Assembly (NCBI RefSeq): GCF_900129725.1
Contig: NZ_FQWQ01000001.1
Location: 1,984,001 to 2,048,000 of the forward strand
Source of the DNA: Chryseolinea serpens
GTDB taxonomy: Bacteria > Bacteroidota > Bacteroidia > Cytophagales > Cyclobacteriaceae
DNA: 64,000 nt
Direction of reading: 5' to 3'
A model generated the notes under the pieces. The model was not told the origin of the DNA, ran no database searches, and worked only from the letters and a program-made list of their open reading frames with translations. Position 1 is the stretch's first letter. Each line of letters opens with the position of its first letter. Positions 48,885-56,769 of the stretch are shown here, one piece after another. The position numbers and the translations under genes are program-made.

Positions 48885-49475
48885 ATGAAGAAAATTATCA
48901 CGGCCGCATTGCTGGCCCTGTCACTGGCGGGGTATGCCCAGAAGATCAAAATCGTTGAAGGAAGCCTGGCTCCTTTAAAAGGTCAAAAGTCTGTCAACAC
49001 GCAGTTCACGTACAATGACATGCTGATTGGCGGGAAAAGCATCCCCGAGAAGGAATACCTTGATAAACGAAAAAATGAACTTAATGAAAAAGAACCCGGC
49101 CGCGGCGACAAGTTTACGGAAGCCTGGGTCAATGACCGCAAAGAGCGTTTTGAACCACAATTCCGCGAATTGTTTGCCAAGTACTCGGAGATGTCATCGG
49201 TAGACGAAAAGGCGCAATACACCATCATCTTCCACACCACCCGCACCGAAGTAGGATTCAACGTAGGTGTAGCCAGCAAGCCTGCCTACATCGATGCTGA
49301 AGCAACAGTGGTTGAAACCGCCAACCCTTCCAAAGTAGTGGCCAAGATCACCATCCTCAAAGCATTGGGTTACCAAGCCATGGGTATGGACTGGGAAACC
49401 GGCGCACGCCTGACGGAAGCTTATGCCAAATCCGGCAAAGAGCTCGGGAAGCTTATCGTAAAAGAGGCTAAATAG
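48885..49475 (+). CDS. Secreted protein of unknown function
   Basis: A 196-residue protein with a signal peptide (MKKIITAALLALSLAGYAQ). The mature part has a lysine- and glutamate-rich first half (PEKEYLDKRKNELNEKEPGRGDKFTEAWVNDRKERFEPQFRELFAKY) and a beta-rich second half (YTIIFHTTRTEVGFNVGVASKPAYIDAEATVVETA), ending LTEAYAKSGKELGKLIVKEAK. No domain name comes to mind, though the pattern is that of small envelope proteins repeated in Bacteroidota. It is a single gene, with a REP-like palindrome 19 bp past its stop that probably serves as terminator. Confidence 0.75.
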   Translation: MKKIITAALLALSLAGYAQKIKIVEGSLAPLKGQKSVNTQFTYNDMLIGGKSIPEKEYLDKRKNELNEKEPGRGDKFTEAWVNDRKERFEPQFRELFAKYSEMSSVDEKAQYTIIFHTTRTEVGFNVGVASKPAYIDAEATVVETANPSKVVAKITILKALGYQAMGMDWETGARLTEAYAKSGKELGKLIVKEAK

Positions 49476-49494
49476 TCGACCATCCAAAAAATCA

Positions 49495-49522
49495 TTAACC
49501 CCAGGCTAAAGCCTGGGGTTAA
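49495..49522. repeat. REP-like palindrome, CTAAAG form (copy 4)
   Basis: TTAACCCCAGGCT and its complement form a perfect 13-bp stem around AA. Compared with the other copies, the GGCC core is AGGC, and both arms change together, so the hairpin is conserved while the sequence is not. It lacks the GGGCT/AGCCC satellite palindrome. Confidence 0.8.
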
Positions 49523-49839
49523 ACGCAACTTTCAAAACCAGCGCTACGCACGCACTGACGATGAATTACAATCGCACTTGGCGCGCACATCACTAAGTCA
49601 GGCTGGCATAACATGTCGCATTTATGATGCCGATACGCACGAACCTGTGCAGGGGCGGTCGTGTCTCTTTTTGAATTCAACCCGTTGCTGTAGCTCCGTC
49701 GTAACGGGGAAATATTTCCTCACCTTCCATAGCTGGGAGGAGGAATCTCTTGATTTATTCAAAACCGTTAGCATTGGACCTCCAACTATCGTAGCTTGGG
49801 TACGGCCATGTAGGCTATTTTCATCAAATTCCTCTCCTT
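49523..49839. other. 317-bp intergenic stretch without a recognisable gene
   Basis: It lies between the REP-like palindrome and the small response regulator. Short open frames exist but none has a family signature or plausible signal. The stretch presumably carries the promoter of the regulator. Confidence 0.6.
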
Positions 49840-50232
49840 ATGCTCATCATAAACGTTGACGACGATGCGGACGACCGGGAAATGTTTTGTGAAGCACTGC
49901 GTGCCATCGATGAATTGATTTCGTGTGTCCAACACGACAGCGGCCAAAAGGCGTTGGAATTTCTTCGTTCTCATCCGGAGACACCCGACTTCATTTTTGT
50001 TGACATCAACATGCCTAAAATGAATGGATACGAATGCGTTTATGCTATTCGATCTATTGACCACCTGCAGCATGTGCCCATCGTGATGTTCAGCACGGCT
50101 TTTAATCCCCATCTTCAGCATCCCGAAGAAAAGAATGTCACGTTCGTTGCGAAATCGAGCCGGTTTAACGAATTGGTCGAAAGTATCAAAGCGTTGATTC
50201 TCGTTCCTAGTCCTCCGGCAGAAAGATCCTGA
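49840..50232 (+). CDS. Single-domain response regulator
   Basis: A 130-residue receiver domain without an output domain. The acidic pocket is NVDDDADD at the start, the phospho-acceptor is the Asp of FIFVDINMPKMNGYE (about residue 53), followed by VPIVMFSTAF and a Lys in FVAKSSRFNELV. In this CheY-like form a partner protein reads the phosphorylation state. Its last 26 bp overlap the end of the convergent CheB-CheR-kinase gene, so the two transcripts are antisense to each other at their 3' ends. Pairing with that kinase is likely. Confidence 0.88.
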   Translation: MLIINVDDDADDREMFCEALRAIDELISCVQHDSGQKALEFLRSHPETPDFIFVDINMPKMNGYECVYAIRSIDHLQHVPIVMFSTAFNPHLQHPEEKNVTFVAKSSRFNELVESIKALILVPSPPAERS

Positions 50233-53200
50233 AGGTGGCGCCCAGGCCCTCCTGTCCCTCTGCGGCAATGACGCCACCGTGATCAGACACAATTTTTTTA
50301 CAGATCGCCAGCCCCATGCCCGAGCCGCTCGCCTCGGGTTTGTCGTTGAGGCGTTGGAAGACGTTGAATATTTTTGCCACGTACTTTTGGTCGAAGCCAA
50401 TGCCATTGTCCCTCACGCGAATGCACGCATATTGCTTTTCGCGTCTCAATCCATACTGTGTGTGGTGCCCGGGCGTCACTTCTTCTCCGGTGACGTCAAT
50501 CTTCGATTTGCCGTTGCTGAACTTTAGCGCATTGCTGATCAAATTATAAAACAACTGATCCATTTGAGGGGGATTGGCTTTCACGACGGGAAGCGCATCT
50601 GTCCTGACGTCAGCGCTTTTCTCGGAAACAAGGAGCTCGAGATCTTTCAAAACATTTTTAATCGTCAGATTAATATCCACCGGCTCCAGTTGCCCTCCCA
50701 CGCCCTTCAGCACAACGAAGTAGCGAAGAAGATCTTTCAGAAGCGTCGACATGCGCACGGTCGTGGCGTTGATCTTCTCAACATATTTTTGCTCGTAGGC
50801 ATCCAGGTTTTTATGATCGGCCAGGTAGTTGGCAAACGTTTCAATTTTCCGCAACGGTTCGCGCAGATCATGACTGGAGATAAAAACAAATTGTTCGAGC
50901 TGCTCGTTGAGCGATTTCAATTCCCGGTTGGCCAATTGAAGGTCGCTCACATTATTGAAGGCAAGCAAAAGGAGTGTTTCGTCGCGGTCAATCTTTGTGA
51001 GCCGATAGGCGTTGACGTTGAAGAAAAGTTCTCCGGCGCGTGGAAAGAAGTGTCTGAATTCAAATTCGAGGTAGCTGGTCTTCCGGCCCAACAGGGCGTT
51101 CAAATGATTGCGCAGTTCGGGTATGTCCCAGGCGTCTTCGCCCAATTCATAAATAAATTTTCCCTCCGTTTTTTCCGCCGTCTGTTTGAAGGTGTCATAA
51201 AACGATTTGTTGGCAAGACGCACCTGCAAATTGGCGGTGAGTACTAAAAACGGGCTGTTCACCGTGTCGACGATGGCTTGCGCATAATTTTGAGATTCCT
51301 TTAGCTCGACATTGCGTTTCTGTAGTTCTTCATTTATCGTAGTGAGCTCCTCGTTTGCCGACTGCAATTCCTCCTTGGAGGTTTCCAGTTCTTCGTTCAC
51401 ACTTTGCAACTCCTCGTTGGAAGACAGGATCTCTTCGTTGTTGGCCTGTAACTCTTCGTATGTGGTTTCATACTCCTCGTTGGTCGTGCGTATCAACTCA
51501 CGCGACTCCAGGAGTTCTTCCTCCAGTCGCAGGATCACTTTTTGTTTCTTGTCCCCCGACAGAGGCGACTTCTTCCCCTCCTTTTCTTTTTGGGCGGGTG
51601 CCTGGGTTTCCTTGAAAACGACCAGGAAGAATATTTCCTGTTCCATCTTCCTGGGAATGACTTCAATGCCTATTTCGGATTTCACCTTTTGATTGCGCAG
51701 CGATATTTTCTCCTTCGCCACCGGCCGTTGTGTTTTCTTGGCCAGCTGCAACAATGTACGCAGGTCGACCAGCAGGTCCTCGCGAATCATCTTCAGTACG
51801 TTGAGACTCGCTTTGCCAACACCCGGCGCCAAATAGGGAGCCGTGACGCCGTAGAATTGAATAATATTAAGGCTTTGGTTCAGCACAATGCATGGACTCA
51901 CAAAGCGGGCGATCAAGAGTTTGCTCACTTCACGCTCAATGTCGGATTGGGGCGACCGGTCCGTTTGCAAAGCTTCATTCCGCTGAAGCGCCTCCGTGGG
52001 GCGCATGGAAAAATCGACACGCGAACCACCCGTGTCTTTTCGCGAATAGATCCTGATCTTTCTATCCAAGGGATCAAAAAGTTCACTCGCCGAGCCAATG
52101 GTTTCGGATTTGCCCAGGAAGAGATATCCCGAGGGTTTAAGCGCATAGTGGAAGACTTGCAATATCTTCCGTTGCGGCTCGCTTTCCAGGTAGATCAACA
52201 CATTCTGGCAGCTAATGATATCCATGCGCGAAAACGGCGGATCGTTCAGCAGGTTTTGTCTGGAGAATACACATGCCTCGCGCACGTGTTTGGCAATTTG
52301 AAAGTGATTATCCACCTTTTTAAAATAGCGCTTCAACTGCTGGGGCTTCACGTTTTGCAAAGCACTCAATGGATAGATGCCTATGCGCGCTTTTTCAATG
52401 GCTTTGCCATCGAGGTCGGAGGCAAAGATCTGGAAGGGTATGCTGATTTCTTTTTCTTCGAGGTATTCCATCAAGGTAATGGCGATGGAATAAGCCTCTT
52501 CTCCTGTGGCGCAGCCCGGCACCCAAATGCGAACGGGGTCTGATGTTTTCCGGTCGGCCAACATTGAACGAAACACTTTTGAAACCAACACCCGGAAGAA
52601 ATCGGGATCGCGAAAGAAATGCGTTACGTTGATTAGAAAGTCGTTGTAGAGCGCCGCTATTTCCGCTTCATCCGTCTGCAGTATGTTGAGGTAGTCGTCG
52701 AGCACGAGTACTTTCTTTAAGGTCATCCTGCGAACAATGCGCCGATGGACACTCGCCTGTTTATAATGCTGAAAGAAATCGACACCGGTCTTGATGAGCA
52801 CCAGGTGGAGAATCTTTTTCAGGGTTGCCTGGTCGTCATGAATAGCTTTATCGGCGCCATTTCCTTTACCGTTTGCCTGGAGTTTGGTATGCGGAAGCTT
52901 CACGAAACGCGCCAGTTCTTCGGCGATCTCCTCCGGCGACAGCATAAAATCAGCATATCCTGAGTCGTATGCATTTTTTGGCATGTCCGGGAATTTTGCC
53001 GACTGATCCTGAGCGAAGGTAATGCCTCCCTCTGCCTTGATGGCCTTCATGCCCAGCGTTCCGTCTGTTGCCGTTCCGGACAGGATCACACCGACGCTAT
53101 TATTCTTATAGATAGACGCCAACGCTGTTAGAAAATAGTCGATGGCAAAGTTTCCGATGGCTGTTAATGAGCGGGGAGCAAGCTTGAGGTGACCATCCAC

Positions 53201-53524
53201 CAGGCTCATAAAGGTATTGGGGGGAATGACGTACACATGGTTGGCCACGACTTCCATGCCGTTTTTTACCGTATGCACCTTCATTTTTGTCTTTGTCTGC
53301 AGGATCTCGGCCAGGGCGCTTTTATGATTGGGCGAGAGGTGCATCACCAGGACATAGGCCATGCCCAACGCCGGGTCGAGGTGTTGTAAAACGCTGATAA
53401 ATGCTTCAAGTCCACCGGCGGAGGCGCCAAACCCAACAATGGGGAAGGGTTTTGGTGGCGGCGTGGGCTTAGATGTTCTTTTTACCGGTTTTTCTTTTAT
53501 CGCGTGAGATTTTGTCTTTTTCAA
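50207..53524 (-). CDS. CheB-CheR-PAS-histidine kinase hybrid protein
   Basis: A 1105-residue signalling protein. Residues of about 28-215 are a CheB methylesterase domain (GFGASAGGLEAFISVLQHLDP with the catalytic Ser in GASAGG, MHLSPNHKSALAEIL). Residues of about 230-490 are a CheR methyltransferase (HRRIVRRMTL, RIWVPGCATGEEAYSIAI, ISCQNVLIYLE). A long coiled coil of EELQ-type heptads lies near 660-745 (EEYETTYEELQANNEEIL and similar). A PAS domain precedes the HisKA box FISSHDLREPLRKIETF and an HATPase domain (NLISNALKFSNG, DNGIGFDQKYV, GSGMGLAICKKIV). Such hybrids occur outside chemotaxis operons and their target is unknown. The convergent receiver gene is a candidate partner. Confidence 0.92.
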   Translation of the reverse strand: MKKTKSHAIKEKPVKRTSKPTPPPKPFPIVGFGASAGGLEAFISVLQHLDPALGMAYVLVMHLSPNHKSALAEILQTKTKMKVHTVKNGMEVVANHVYVIPPNTFMSLVDGHLKLAPRSLTAIGNFAIDYFLTALASIYKNNSVGVILSGTATDGTLGMKAIKAEGGITFAQDQSAKFPDMPKNAYDSGYADFMLSPEEIAEELARFVKLPHTKLQANGKGNGADKAIHDDQATLKKILHLVLIKTGVDFFQHYKQASVHRRIVRRMTLKKVLVLDDYLNILQTDEAEIAALYNDFLINVTHFFRDPDFFRVLVSKVFRSMLADRKTSDPVRIWVPGCATGEEAYSIAITLMEYLEEKEISIPFQIFASDLDGKAIEKARIGIYPLSALQNVKPQQLKRYFKKVDNHFQIAKHVREACVFSRQNLLNDPPFSRMDIISCQNVLIYLESEPQRKILQVFHYALKPSGYLFLGKSETIGSASELFDPLDRKIRIYSRKDTGGSRVDFSMRPTEALQRNEALQTDRSPQSDIEREVSKLLIARFVSPCIVLNQSLNIIQFYGVTAPYLAPGVGKASLNVLKMIREDLLVDLRTLLQLAKKTQRPVAKEKISLRNQKVKSEIGIEVIPRKMEQEIFFLVVFKETQAPAQKEKEGKKSPLSGDKKQKVILRLEEELLESRELIRTTNEEYETTYEELQANNEEILSSNEELQSVNEELETSKEELQSANEELTTINEELQKRNVELKESQNYAQAIVDTVNSPFLVLTANLQVRLANKSFYDTFKQTAEKTEGKFIYELGEDAWDIPELRNHLNALLGRKTSYLEFEFRHFFPRAGELFFNVNAYRLTKIDRDETLLLLAFNNVSDLQLANRELKSLNEQLEQFVFISSHDLREPLRKIETFANYLADHKNLDAYEQKYVEKINATTVRMSTLLKDLLRYFVVLKGVGGQLEPVDINLTIKNVLKDLELLVSEKSADVRTDALPVVKANPPQMDQLFYNLISNALKFSNGKSKIDVTGEEVTPGHHTQYGLRREKQYACIRVRDNGIGFDQKYVAKIFNVFQRLNDKPEASGSGMGLAICKKIVSDHGGVIAAEGQEGLGATFRIFLPED

Positions 53525-53884
53525 TGGTGGGTAAACTTGTACGTAAACTCAGTGGCAACGAAACACGCTGCCGCTGCCTCAATATACAAAGATGTAGCCG
53601 GAATCTGGCCGTTTTTCACAAGAGCTTCCTTCCAGTGAAAATGTTCAGAACGAAGGCCTTGAGGTCATTTGAGCCATTCCTTCCAAAATGCATTCTTACC
53701 ACAAACTATTCCGTGAGTTTCGACTTGAATAAAAATACTCATGTGTCTGGCAAATTCCCCGTTCAAATTCTTTCGGAACCTTCAAACGAAGATTTAGTCA
53801 TATACTGTTCCCGCCATGTACCTGCGAGGGAAGAGAGAGAGAATACCTCATTTTTATTGGCGACTTTCCTGAATCGTTCAACCC
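53525..53884. other. 360-bp intergenic stretch without a recognisable gene
   Basis: It lies upstream of the CheB-CheR-kinase hybrid, downstream of the GlxA-type gene on the same strand. An open frame on the plus strand (53473-53922) crosses both gene ends and shows no family signature. Direct repeats GTAAACTTGTACGTAAACTC occur at about 53529-53550; nothing else stands out. Confidence 0.55.
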
Positions 53885-54889
53885 TCAATCGAAACACTTT
53901 CCGCTTTCCTCTATTGAATTAACGACTCTTGAATATTTTTTTCGATAATCACGCGGTGAAAGCCCGGTGATCCGCTTAAAGATCATTCTGAATGTTTTCA
54001 TGTCTTTATAGCCCGCCGCGCCCATCACTTCATCCAAGGGCCAGTCTTTGTCTTCCAGTGCCTTTTTAGCCGCTTCTACGCGCACACGTTGAAGATATTC
54101 TATCGGTGTGTTGTTGGTAGCAGCTTTAAACCGCCGGACAAAATTTCGCTTCCCGGTATTGCATTGGGCAGACACTTCCCCGATGCCGATGTCGGCTGAA
54201 TAATGCTGTTCTATATAAAGCTGGGACTTTAGAATTTCATTATCCTTATGTTGATGCTGACCTGTAAATACCGCAAAGTGTGCCTGGCTTATCTGGTCGA
54301 TGTCCACCGAAAAACGTTTGCTGATCCAAAGGGCAGCCGCTCTTCCGCAAAATTTTTCGATCAGGTAAAGGACCAGCTTTATGGACGAAAAAGCTCCGCC
54401 ACTGGTATAGATCCCTCCCTGGTCGGTAATGACCATGTCTGATTTTACTTTAACAAAAGGATATAGCTGTTGCATTTCATCCGCAGCTGCCCAATGGGAG
54501 GTGGCTATCTTGTCATCCAGCAGACCGGCTTCCGCCAGGAAGAAGCTTCCCACACAGAGGCTCGCGACCTCCGTTCCTGACTGATGCATTTTTTTTATCC
54601 AGCTGGTGATGGCTTTATTCTTTTTTAGAATAGACCGGTTCTCTCCCCTAAATCCGGGGACGATGATCAAATCGGTTTGGGTCACTTCTTCCATGGTAAC
54701 GTAGCAGATAAACTGCGCGGGAACATCCAACTGTATATTCTTTACTTTTTCGCTGACCAACTCCAGTTTAAAAGCGGGCGGTTTTCCCGCTTGCTCAAAA
54801 TACCAGTTGGCCCCGGTGAACAGATCGATCACACCGGCAACGGACGACGAGTAAACATTTTCATGAATTAACAAGGAAACTTTTATCAT
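53885..54889 (-). CDS. GlxA family AraC-type regulator (DJ-1/PfpI plus AraC domains)
   Basis: A 334-residue regulator. Residues of about 1-190 form a DJ-1/PfpI-like glutamine amidotransferase fold (VAGVIDLFTGANWYF, DLIIVPGFRG, VASLCVGSFFLAEAGLLDDKIATSHWAAAD), with the nucleophile-elbow Cys in SLCVGSF. Residues of about 225-325 are two AraC HTH motifs (ADIGIGEVSAQCNTGKRNFVRRFKAATNNTPIEYLQRVRVEAAKKAL, DEVMGAAGYKDMKTFRMIFKRITGLSPRDYRKKYS). GlxA-type regulators respond to small nitrogenous ligands. It diverges from an alpha/beta hydrolase gene across 147 bp and likely regulates it. Confidence 0.93.
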   Translation of the reverse strand: MIKVSLLIHENVYSSSVAGVIDLFTGANWYFEQAGKPPAFKLELVSEKVKNIQLDVPAQFICYVTMEEVTQTDLIIVPGFRGENRSILKKNKAITSWIKKMHQSGTEVASLCVGSFFLAEAGLLDDKIATSHWAAADEMQQLYPFVKVKSDMVITDQGGIYTSGGAFSSIKLVLYLIEKFCGRAAALWISKRFSVDIDQISQAHFAVFTGQHQHKDNEILKSQLYIEQHYSADIGIGEVSAQCNTGKRNFVRRFKAATNNTPIEYLQRVRVEAAKKALEDKDWPLDEVMGAAGYKDMKTFRMIFKRITGLSPRDYRKKYSRVVNSIEESGKCFD

Positions 54890-55036
54890 GGCATTTTGTG
54901 ATTTTGATATCGCAAATCTATCAAGGTTTCATGTCATTAATGCCCCCCTAAAAAGTCGCAAATGCCGGTTTTATTCTTGTTACTCTCCCGGCACTTTTGC
55001 CCTTAAAAAAAACAGTCAAATAAAAATTCACAGTTT

Positions 55037-55984
55037 ATGACAACAAAAAAAGAGCAACAGGCGATTCTAAAACCTAGCAAGGAAGTCGAGGAAGTAGGCA
55101 AGTGGTGGATTAAGGCCGCGGCCGCGTCGCGCGAACATACATCCCTTGATGAAGCACGTGACTTTAACGAAAACTGGGCCAGCCTCACCGCCGAGCCTGG
55201 TGGTGTAGATTATATTGAAGTAGATGCAGGGGGTGTGCCCGCTATGTGGGCGATCCCGAAAGGATGCACAGAGAACCGGGTGATCTTATGCTTTCATGGT
55301 GGTGGATTTTTCTCTGGCTCCATGTATACGCATCGAAAGCTTTACGCCCATTTCGCCAAAGCGATCGGTTGCCGGGCCTTGATCTTGCACTACCGTCGCT
55401 CGCCCGAACATAACCACCCGGCGCAGGTCAATGATTCATTGGCCGCCTACGAATGGTTGCTCAACCAGCGGATCCAGGCAAACCATATTGCTTTCGTCGG
55501 AGACTCGGCCGGTGGCGGACTTGCCATCACGACCTTATTGCTGGCTCGTGACAAAGGCCTGCCCCTGCCCGCGGCAACGATGCCCTTTTCGGCGTGGTTT
55601 GATATGGAGGTAACAGGGAAGTCGATGGAGACCAATGCAGAAAAAGACCTTCTGTTTACAGCGGAAGGGATAAAAGAAATGGCAGGCATGTTGCTCGGAG
55701 CGAACGGCGATCGAAAAGACCCCTATGCAAATCCGCTCCACGCCGACCTGAGCGGACTTCCACCGGTCTATCTGCATGTCGGTGGCGATGAGATGCTGTT
55801 GGATGATAGCACAAGATTTGCAGAACGCGCACGAGCCTTTGGCGTGGAGGTGGGCCTCGATGTGTTCCCGGGCATGCAACATTCTTTTCAAATGGCCGCC
55901 GGACGCGCGCCCGAAGCGGACGATTCCATCGCCCGGTTTGTGGACTGGGTCAGACCCAAGCTCGGACTGGGATCACATTCGTAG
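55037..55984 (+). CDS. Alpha/beta hydrolase of the hormone-sensitive lipase family
   Basis: A 315-residue cytoplasmic esterase. The HSL signatures are present: FHGGGFFSGS (oxyanion hole), then GDSAGGGLAI with the catalytic Ser, the acid Asp in HVGGDEMLLDDSTRF, and His in FPGMQHSFQ. No signal peptide is seen. It probably hydrolyses short-chain esters or lactones. It diverges from the GlxA-type regulator, its probable controller. A weak stem, ACCCTGCG/CGCAGGGT at 56021-56048, follows about 40 bp past the stop, without a U-tract. Confidence 0.9.
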   Translation: MTTKKEQQAILKPSKEVEEVGKWWIKAAAASREHTSLDEARDFNENWASLTAEPGGVDYIEVDAGGVPAMWAIPKGCTENRVILCFHGGGFFSGSMYTHRKLYAHFAKAIGCRALILHYRRSPEHNHPAQVNDSLAAYEWLLNQRIQANHIAFVGDSAGGGLAITTLLLARDKGLPLPAATMPFSAWFDMEVTGKSMETNAEKDLLFTAEGIKEMAGMLLGANGDRKDPYANPLHADLSGLPPVYLHVGGDEMLLDDSTRFAERARAFGVEVGLDVFPGMQHSFQMAAGRAPEADDSIARFVDWVRPKLGLGSHS

Positions 55985-56108
55985 TGAAATCAACCCACAA
56001 ACCTTACACATGATGTATGAACCCTGCGGTTCAACCTCCGCGCAGGGTCATCATCTCTACATTTGCCTTGCTAAACCCTGGTAAGCTAACTTTAAAAAAT
56101 ACATTGCA

Positions 56109-56654
56109 ATGGCACAGTATGTAGCATTTGATGCAAACGTTGAAGTGATGGGTCAGACGATCATCTCGGTGGTGAACGCCCTGCCTACGGGACAAGAAAC
56201 ACGGATGGCGATCCTGAAGCGACACAAGATCGTACCCCAGGAAGGTGTGTGGTATAAGCAACAATCCTGGCTTGACGCTTTCAAAGAGATGGCCACCGAG
56301 ATCGGCGACAGAACGCTTTTCGCTATCGGCAAGGCCATTCCGGAACACGCGGTATTTCCGCCACAGATCGACAATCTTCAGAAAGCCTTGTCGGCCATCG
56401 ACGTCGCCTACCAGATGAACCATCGCCATGGCGAGATCGGTAAATATACGCTCACGCATTTTGATGAAAAGAAACGTGAAGCCATCATGGTCTGCAACAA
56501 CCCCTACCCTAGCGAGTTCGATCGCGGCATCATCAGCACGATGTTGCGTCGTTTCAAGCCAAAGGATTCATTCAAATACGATGTGGTGACTGACCTTTCA
56601 GCAAAGAGCAGAATAAAGGGAGACGATAGTTGCACCTACATGGTGACGTGGTGA
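56109..56654 (+). CDS. Cytoplasmic protein of unknown function
   Basis: A 181-residue soluble protein without signal or membrane segment. It shows dense, conserved-looking stretches: PQEGVWYKQQSWLDAFKEMATEIGDRTLFAIGKAIPEHAVFPPQI, ALSAIDVAYQMNHRHGEIGKYTL, and REAIMVCNNPYPSEFDRGIISTMLRRF. The alternation of an alpha-helical half and a strand-rich tail recalls small ligand-binding domains, but I cannot name the family. It is followed by a very strong terminator and ends convergently with the GH31 operon. The context gives no hint of function. Confidence 0.72.
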   Translation: MAQYVAFDANVEVMGQTIISVVNALPTGQETRMAILKRHKIVPQEGVWYKQQSWLDAFKEMATEIGDRTLFAIGKAIPEHAVFPPQIDNLQKALSAIDVAYQMNHRHGEIGKYTLTHFDEKKREAIMVCNNPYPSEFDRGIISTMLRRFKPKDSFKYDVVTDLSAKSRIKGDDSCTYMVTW

Positions 56655-56681
56655 TTCGTTGGCGATCCCTACAACAAACAC

Positions 56682-56710
56682 AAAGGGACTGCGATTATCG
56701 CAGTCCCTTT
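56682..56710. terminator. Strong bidirectional terminator between convergent genes
   Basis: AAAGGGACTGCGA and its complement make a perfect 13-bp stem around a 3-base loop. Each side runs into A/T-rich sequence (ATTTTGTTG on the plus side, GTGTTTGTTG on the minus side). It lies 27 bp after the stop at 56654 and 59 bp after that of the gene ending at 56770. Confidence 0.88.
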
Positions 56711-56769
56711 ATTTTGTTGTCATCCCATTCTGACAGAAGCCCGGCGACATTCGCCAATCTTGTTTGTGC

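Noticed and set aside
51542-52543. Long (333-codon) frame antisense to the CheB-CheR-kinase gene
   Set aside because: It is the mirror of a clear coding sequence with GC-rich third positions, which commonly leaves the opposite strand open. No domain is visible. The same holds for 23040-23936 and 27445-28164.
53473-53922. 149-codon plus-strand frame near the CheB-CheR-kinase start
   Set aside because: It overlaps the ends of genes on both sides in antisense and shows no motif, signal peptide or domain.
56021-56048. Hairpin after the alpha/beta hydrolase as a terminator
   Set aside because: The stem is 8 bp with a 12-base loop and no T run follows. Kept only as a remark under the gene.
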